Source: Exiguobacterium sp.
Lineage (GTDB): Bacteria > Bacillota > Bacilli > Exiguobacteriales > Exiguobacteriaceae
Length of the DNA stretch: 36,746 nt
Direction: 5' to 3'
Assembly: GCF_020832205.1 (NCBI RefSeq)
Contig: NZ_JAFIFD010000054.1
Span: 1-36,746, forward strand
The position numbers and the translations under genes are program-made. A model generated the notes under the pieces. It saw only the letters and a list, made by a program, of their open reading frames with translations, had not been told where the DNA came from and searched no databases. Positions within the stretch are counted from its first letter, which is position 1; the number at the start of each line of letters is the position of its first letter. This document shows positions 28,935 to 36,746 of the stretch, in pieces.

Positions 28935-29759
28935 TCACTTTAAGAACTGTTCGACGTTTCCACGTGAAATCGTGACGAGACCTTCGTCTGAATCGACGTT
29001 CGTCAACTTCATCAAACTCACATACTCACTCACCATTTTTTTCTCAGCGCCTTCTGCCTCCATGAGCACACCGACGCCAGCGAGGTTCGCTTCGAACTCG
29101 TTCAATAAACTCATCATCCCGCGAATCGTCCCGCCGGCCTTCATGAAGTCATCGATCAACAACACGTTGGCACCGCGTGGCAAGCTACGGCGAGCGAGCG
29201 CCATCGTACGAATCGCTTTCGACGAGCCTGACACGTAGTTGATGCTGACGGTCGATCCTTCGGTGACACGGCTGTCAGACCGGACGATGACGAACGGGAC
29301 ACCGAGCTGTTCTGCGACCGCATAGGCGAGCGGGATCCCTTTCGTCGCAATCGTCATGACGACGTCGACTTTCCGATCGGCGAACACCGAGGCAAACACT
29401 TGGCCCATCGGCTTGACTTGACGCGGATTGCCGAGGACGTCAGTTAAATATAAGTAACCGCCTGGAAGCAGGCGTTCTGGTTTCGACAATTGTTCGCACA
29501 ATCCATCGATCATCGAGAGCGATTTTTCTTTGCTCCAGCCCGGAATGAACATGACGCCTCCAGCCGCTCCAGGAACAGTCACGAGTTTGCCGGTCCCATC
29601 ATGGGCCAGCATCTCGCTTACGATGACCAAATCCTCACTAATCGATGACTTGGCGGCTTTATAGCGGCTCGAAAACATCGATAACGAGACGAGCTGGTGT
29701 GGATGGTCGAGCAAATAACGGGTCATATCGACGAGACGACCACTTCTACGGATTTTCAT
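28935..29759 (-). CDS. purR: Purine operon repressor PurR
   Basis: The Gram-positive PurR represses purine synthesis and salvage genes and releases DNA when PRPP is high. The 274-residue protein has an N-terminal winged helix (about 1-75; KIRRSGRLVDMTRYLLDHP, SISEDL) and a phosphoribosyltransferase-like domain with the PRPP motif VLLIDDFMKAGGT at 199-211 that binds PRPP without catalysis. The ATG follows GAAGGGGAA. A single-gene unit with its own promoter, which contains a perfect inverted repeat that could be an autoregulatory operator. Confidence 0.97.
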   Translation of the reverse strand: MKIRRSGRLVDMTRYLLDHPHQLVSLSMFSSRYKAAKSSISEDLVIVSEMLAHDGTGKLVTVPGAAGGVMFIPGWSKEKSLSMIDGLCEQLSKPERLLPGGYLYLTDVLGNPRQVKPMGQVFASVFADRKVDVVMTIATKGIPLAYAVAEQLGVPFVIVRSDSRVTEGSTVSINYVSGSSKAIRTMALARRSLPRGANVLLIDDFMKAGGTIRGMMSLLNEFEANLAGVGVLMEAEGAEKKMVSEYVSLMKLTNVDSDEGLVTISRGNVEQFLK

Positions 29760-29787
29760 ACGGATTCCCCTTCACTTTTACGATAAT

Positions 29788-29828
29788 AGACGAATGTTCT
29801 ACACAGAATATATCAGACTCATTCGTCT
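29788..29828. promoter_or_regulatory. Inverted repeat across the purR promoter (candidate operator)
   Basis: AGACGAATG (29788-29796) and CATTCGTCT (29820-29828) are a perfect 9-bp inverted repeat with a 23-bp spacer. The arms bracket the purR -10 and lie within the -35/-10 spacer on one side. The CGAA/TTCG core resembles part of a PurBox, but overall match to the consensus is weak (8 of 13). Confidence 0.55.
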
Positions 29829-29836
29829 TTGTTCAA
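29807..29836 (-). promoter_or_regulatory. purR promoter
   Basis: Minus strand TTGAAC (29831-29836), 18-bp spacer, TATATT (29807-29812). The -35 overlaps the ispE stop codon. Confidence 0.75.
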
Positions 29837-30696
29837 TGTTTTTTACCGAGAATCCGAACGACGAACACTTCTGGGCAAAAACCTTTCAACCCATTGTAGA
29901 CCCGATGTGCTTTCTGCTCATGTTCGATTAAAGCAAAGACGGTCGGTCCGCTTCCGCTCATGAGCACCCCATCTGCCCCGCAGTGGAGCATCGTTTCTTT
30001 GATTTGACGAACTTCCGGATGCAGTTCGAGCGTGACCGCCTCAAGGGCATTTCCGAGGTTGTCACAAATCGCTCCAAAATCGCGAGCGCGAATCGCTTCG
30101 ACCATCGCCGCCGTGTTCGGATGAACGATATGTTCCATGTTCACCGCCCGATACACGTCGGCCGTCGAGACGCCGATCTTCGGTTTCGCCAGTACGACGT
30201 AGCACGGGGGAGGCGACGGAATCGTCTCCAATAACTCACCGCGACCGCGAGCGATCGCCGTCCCGCCCATGACACAAAATGAGACGTCCGAACCGACTTC
30301 GGCACCTAGTTCCGCCAACTCTTCAAGCGACAAACCGAGCTCGAACAGCTCGTTCATCCCGCGCAGCGTCGCCGCCGCATCGCTCGAACCTCCGGCAAGT
30401 CCGGCCGCAACCGGAATTTGCTTGTCGAGGACGATGTCTACTCCTTCAGCGATATCGAAGCGTTTCCGCAACAGTTCGGCCGCACGATACGCCAAGTTCC
30501 GATGATCGTTCGGGACGTAAGCATGCTCGGACTGAATCCGGATTTCATCCGTCTCGAGCACGGTGATTTCCAATCGATCGGACAAGTCCACCGTCGTCAT
30601 TACCATTTCCACTTCATGATAGCCGTCCGTCCGCTTCCCGAGGACGTCGAGCGTCAAATTTATTTTTGCCGGCGCTTTCACACTAATCGTGCGCAT
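29833..30696 (-). CDS. ispE: 4-diphosphocytidyl-2-C-methyl-D-erythritol kinase
   Basis: IspE phosphorylates CDP-methylerythritol in the MEP pathway to isoprenoids. The 287-residue GHMP kinase has the substrate-binding [16 protein letters not shown] at residue 8, the ATP-binding [15 protein letters not shown], and the C-terminal [11 protein letters not shown]. The ATG at 30696 follows GAAGGGTG and matches B. subtilis IspE; an in-frame start six codons upstream is rejected. In B. subtilis sspF (a spore DNA-binding protein) precedes ispE; it is absent. A TACAAT -10 (minus) lies upstream but without a clear -35. Confidence 0.96.
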   Translation of the reverse strand: MRTISVKAPAKINLTLDVLGKRTDGYHEVEMVMTTVDLSDRLEITVLETDEIRIQSEHAYVPNDHRNLAYRAAELLRKRFDIAEGVDIVLDKQIPVAAGLAGGSSDAAATLRGMNELFELGLSLEELAELGAEVGSDVSFCVMGGTAIARGRGELLETIPSPPPCYVVLAKPKIGVSTADVYRAVNMEHIVHPNTAAMVEAIRARDFGAICDNLGNALEAVTLELHPEVRQIKETMLHCGADGVLMSGSGPTVFALIEHEQKAHRVYNGLKGFCPEVFVVRILGKKH

Positions 30697-30751
30697 ATCG
30701 TTCACCCTTCCCATTTATCTCCTGTTCGCCATTGTACCGTAAACGAGCGCA

Positions 30752-30778
30752 CAAAAAAAGAAGCAGCTGCCAATGCAT
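30752..30778 (-). terminator. possible veg terminator
   Basis: Minus strand GGATGCA-8 nt-TGCTTCT, an imperfect 7-bp stem with one mismatch, followed by TTTTTTT. Weak, but placed shortly after the veg stop. Confidence 0.45.
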
Positions 30779-30796
30779 CCGCCCCTCATTTATCGA

Positions 30797-31033
30797 TCAA
30801 TTACTGAATTCAATTTTAACTGTATCCGTTAGGACATCAGCGTAGCTATATGAGACACGTTCCACGTTATGATGATCTTCATCCAACTTGACGACGAACA
30901 CCGCAGGATACGTCTCAACGAGCGTTCCAAACCGAGTAACGACTTTCTTACGACCGCCGTTTGCTTTCAACGTCAATCGTTCTCCAACATGCGATTCGAG
31001 TTTCTGTCTGATTTCTTGTAACGTCTTTGGCAT
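30797..31033 (-). CDS. veg: Veg protein (biofilm-formation stimulator family)
   Basis: A 78-residue Veg-family protein. In B. subtilis Veg is highly expressed in growing cells and stimulates biofilm formation by antagonising SinR; no enzymatic role is known. The conserved parts are RLTLKANGGRKKVV, ETYPAVFVVKLDED and ERVSYSYADVLTDTV. The ATG at 31033 follows GAGGTG; an 11-codon in-frame extension is spurious. Strong promoter upstream. The yabG gene found between rsmA and veg in B. subtilis is absent. Confidence 0.95.
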   Translation of the reverse strand: MPKTLQEIRQKLESHVGERLTLKANGGRKKVVTRFGTLVETYPAVFVVKLDEDHHNVERVSYSYADVLTDTVKIEFSN

Positions 31034-31091
31034 ACGCTTCACCTCACTGTTACAAGTATAGCACATTCAAAAATAAAAATAAAGATTAAAT

Positions 31092-32544
<1,453 letters not shown>

Positions 32545-32552
<8 letters not shown>

Positions 32553-33834
32553 CTTCAGTTCCTTCTTTCTCTTCTTGCTTCGGGATGACCCAAATCGTGA
32601 GCGGTTTGCGTCCGAACGTGACCGCTTCTTCCTTCGTGTCCATCATGATGTCAATTTTATTTCCTTTGATGGCACTTCCGGTATCGAGGGCGATCGCCAT
32701 GCCGAATCCTTCCACATATACACGAGTTCCGAGCGGAATGATGGACGGGTCGACGGCGATGATTCGCAATCCTTCATAAAGGATCGTCTCGGTCACATCG
32801 TACCCGCTCCGCGTCAACACACGGCCATCGTACGTGATCGTGTCTTCCGCGTTGTTCGTATAGGCGGTCGCCTCGACGAGGAGCTGCTTCGCCGAAGAGA
32901 AATCAAGCACGTCTTCGGCTCGTGGCGTCTCCTCGATTTTGATTTCGGCTTCCTCTCGAAACGGACTGTCCGTCTTCGGCGCTTCAGCCGTTTGATCCTC
33001 CGGCGGTTCTGGTACCGGCTTTGTTCCCACTTTTATAATCTGCGGGCGGACCGTTTGAAGCGTTTCGATCCCTGTTTCGGTCCGATTTGTAATTGTACCA
33101 TTTTCGACCGTCAGTGCATACCGCGTCCGTTCGAGTCCAGGAATCCCGACTTGCGCCACCGCGGTTTGACCGATTTCGAGTGTCTCATCTTCTTCTTTGA
33201 CGATGTCAAACGGAATGAGACGATTTTCATATTGGACGACGTCTCGGCTCGTATTGACCGTGATCGTCATCCCTTCCCGTACGGTCTCGACGAGCGCTGG
33301 ACTTACCGTATCCCGTTCCGACACGTCCACTCCCGCTTCACGTAACACCTGCTCCACGGTCGTCGCCATCGTGTACATCGTCTTCGCTTTGTCTTCAACG
33401 ATGACGTTCACGGCAACCACCGGCTGATAACGAATCGTCATCCCTGAGGTGATCGGGGTACGGACGTCCGGGTAGACATCGTCTCCTTCCCGGACCGCGA
33501 CCCCATAACGTAACAACACGTCACGTACCGTGCGTTCACGTGTCTCGATCGTCTCGATTTGACCGTAGCCGATTTGAAGCGACACCGTATTGGCTCGTTC
33601 GATATGGATGACGCGTTCAACCGGAAGCTCAGCACTTAAAGCCGGGGTCACATAATCAGCCTCGTCGATTTCAATGCCGGTCTCTTCCAGCACTTCAAGA
33701 ACCGATTTGGCCCGCGTCTCATGTTCGATGCGCATCCCATCGTCAATGATGATGACTGGTTCTGGTTGGGTCATCACATAGGCGAACACCGCCACGACGA
33801 GGACGCCGATGCTTAACGTAATCCGTTTCAACAT
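32545..33834 (-). CDS. yabE: G5 and 3D domain cell-wall protein (YabE-like)
   Basis: A 429-residue secreted or anchored cell-wall protein resembling B. subtilis YabE and the resuscitation factors RpfB/YuiC. Order: a hydrophobic N-terminus (about 4-21), three DUF348 repeats (about 25-190; EVLEETGIEID, DVLLRYGVAV, QVLREAGVDV), a G5 domain (about 200-275; IPFDIVKEEDETLEIGQ), an acidic Pro/Glu linker, and a C-terminal 3D domain with its three aspartates (AVDPSIIPLGTRVYVEG, ALDTGSAIKGNKIDI), a fold related to MltA lytic transglycosylases. Starts ATG at 33834 in a TGATG overlap with tatD; no clear ribosome-binding site, so coupling is likely. GTG at 33837 is an alternative. Confidence 0.9.
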
Positions 33835-34601
33835 CACGGCAAACGGAACAAACGCTTGGCGTTAGCTGTCGTCGCTTCAGCCAAGTCTTCGAACGGCATG
33901 TCACGGAGCAACGCGATCTCTTCGGCGACATACGTCACGTACGCCGGCTCGTTCCGTTTGCCGCGGAAAGGAGTCGGGGTCAAGTACGGACAATCTGTCT
34001 CAACGAGAAGACGTTCGAGCGGGACGCGCTTCGCCACTTCTTTCGGCACTTTGGCATTTTTGAACGTCACCGGTCCACCGAGCGAGATGTAAAAGTTTAG
34101 GCGCAGACAGCGTTCTAGTAGCTCAACGGACATGCTGTAACTATGGAACACCCCGCCGACAACTTCCGCGTGCTCTTCTTCCAAAATGTCGAGAACGTCG
34201 GCTGTCGCTTCCCGGTTATGAATGACGATGGGCATATTCGTCCGCTTCGCGATGGCAATCTGTTGGCGGAACAGGCGTTGTTGCACGTCTTTCGGCGATT
34301 TGTCCCAATGGTAATCGAGACCGATTTCCCCGAGCGCCATCATTTTCGGATGCTCCATGAGCGTCTCGATTCGTTGTAAGTCAGCTGGTGTACAATCAAT
34401 CGCATCGACCGGGTGCCAACCGACGATCGCGTAAATATCGTCATACGTTTCAGCGAGTTCGAGCGCACGTGTAATCGTCTCATTATCAAAACCGACGACG
34501 AGCAACGGCGATACACCCGCTTCTCGTGCCCGTTCAATCGTCGCGTCGACATCCTCTTTAAATTGCTCAGCATTAATATGGGTGTGCGTATCAATTAGCA
34601 T
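33834..34601 (-). CDS. tatD: TatD-family metal-dependent deoxyribonuclease
   Basis: A 255-residue TIM-barrel metallohydrolase of the TatD family, associated with 3'-5' DNA processing; in B. subtilis the neighbour gene yabD (dayD) also acts on D-aminoacyl-tRNA. Metal ligands are seen in the start MLIDTHTHIN, GEIGLDYHWDKSP, VIHNREAT, FHSYSMS, and LVETDCPYLTPTP. The ATG at 34601 follows GGAGGACG; a 17-codon in-frame extension is rejected. It follows metG after a stem-loop and is coupled to yabE. Confidence 0.95.
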   Translation of the reverse strand: MLIDTHTHINAEQFKEDVDATIERAREAGVSPLLVVGFDNETITRALELAETYDDIYAIVGWHPVDAIDCTPADLQRIETLMEHPKMMALGEIGLDYHWDKSPKDVQQRLFRQQIAIAKRTNMPIVIHNREATADVLDILEEEHAEVVGGVFHSYSMSVELLERCLRLNFYISLGGPVTFKNAKVPKEVAKRVPLERLLVETDCPYLTPTPFRGKRNEPAYVTYVAEEIALLRDMPFEDLAEATTANAKRLFRLP

Positions 34602-34621
34602 GGTGCGTCCTCCTTGTTTAA

Positions 34622-34648
34622 ACGAAGAGAGGGAGACCGAAGTCTCCC
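34622..34648 (-). terminator. Stem-loop between metG and tatD
   Basis: GGGAGAC (34631-34637) and GTCTCCC (34642-34648) form a 7-bp stem; on the minus strand the loop is TTCG, an extra-stable tetraloop. Only a C/T-mixed tail (TCTCTTCGTTT) follows, so it may be a weak terminator or an mRNA-stabilising hairpin that tunes tatD-yabE-rnmV-rsmA against metG. Confidence 0.55.
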
Positions 34649-34654
34649 CCAAAT

Positions 34655-36651
<1,997 letters not shown>

Positions 36652-36662
36652 CACGGTTCGAC

Positions 36663-36699
36663 AAAAGAATTTCCAAACCAATTGTTTGGAAATTCTTTT
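36663..36699. repeat. Perfect 16-bp inverted repeat upstream of metG
   Basis: AAAAGAATTTCCAAAC (36663-36678) and its exact complement (36684-36699) around a 5-nt loop. On the minus strand it ends in TTCTTTT like a terminator, yet it also covers the metG -35 region. Confidence 0.8.
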
Positions 36700-36711
36700 C
36701 AGATTGGAGAC

Positions 36712-36746
36712 AAAGTCACGTTTCAGGCGAACTGAAACGTGACTTT
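36712..36746. terminator. Perfect 15-bp hairpin at the window edge
   Basis: AAAGTCACGTTTCAG (36712-36726) pairs exactly with CTGAAACGTGACTTT (36732-36746), loop GCGAA. It probably ends a gene to the right of the window. Orientation cannot be decided because the flank is cut. Confidence 0.6.

Overview
This window is a housekeeping segment of a low-GC Gram-positive chromosome (Bacillota, Bacillales). All 33 protein genes, both tRNAs and the 16S rRNA start lie on the minus strand, so transcription runs from high to low coordinates. Gene order (metG-tatD-yabE-rnmV-rsmA-veg-ispE-purR-spoVG-glmU-prs-pth-mfd-yabM-yabN-rqcP-divIC-yabR-tRNA-tilS-hpt-ftsH-coaX-hslO-cysK-pabBAC-folPBK-dusB-lysS-rrn) matches the origin-proximal block of Bacillus subtilis as I remember it. 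The sporulation genes interleaved there (yabG, sspF, fin, spoVT, yabP, yabQ, spoIIE) are all missing. The organism is therefore probably a non-spore-forming Bacillales member. Exiguobacterium is my best guess, from synteny and protein similarity rather than a search.

Layout by region, in transcription order. 36746-31993: two strong hairpins, metG, then tatD-yabE-rnmV-rsmA, four overlapping genes (metal-dependent nuclease, cell-wall G5/3D protein, 5S rRNA maturase, 16S dimethylase). 31120-28457: four short units with their own promoters: veg, ispE, purR, spoVG. 28426-25915: glmU-prs, making UDP-GlcNAc and PRPP. 25899-18129: pth-mfd-yabM-yabN-rqcP-divIC, tightly packed. 18119-17419: yabR (S1 domain). 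17382-14845: a large YhgE/Pip-family membrane protein, the one gene foreign to the B. subtilis order. 14817-14554: tRNA-Met and tRNA-Glu. 14531-10552: tilS-hpt-ftsH. 10549-8788: coaX-hslO. 8772-7697: cysK. 7652-521: an eight-gene folate operon (pabB, pabA, pabC, folP, folB, folK, dusB, lysS). 467-1: rRNA promoters, leader and the first ~246 nt of 16S rRNA.

Functionally the window joins translation (two aminoacyl-tRNA synthetases, tRNAs, tRNA/rRNA maturation, peptidyl-tRNA rescue and RqcP), folate synthesis from chorismate and GTP-derived pterin, nucleotide metabolism around PRPP (prs, hpt, purR), envelope synthesis and division (glmU, yabM, divIC, yabE, ftsH) and stress or repair functions (mfd, hslO, yabN).

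I see no CRISPR array, insertion sequence, phage or defence island. The parts most worth a second look are: the YhgE protein with about 51 glycine-marked heptads in exact register; a glycine/proline/arginine-rich insert in YabR; a perfect 9-bp inverted repeat across the purR promoter; a near-consensus PurBox in the glmU-prs leader; a PabB with the anthranilate-synthase-type PIAGT motif; and clean excision of sporulation genes from conserved operons.
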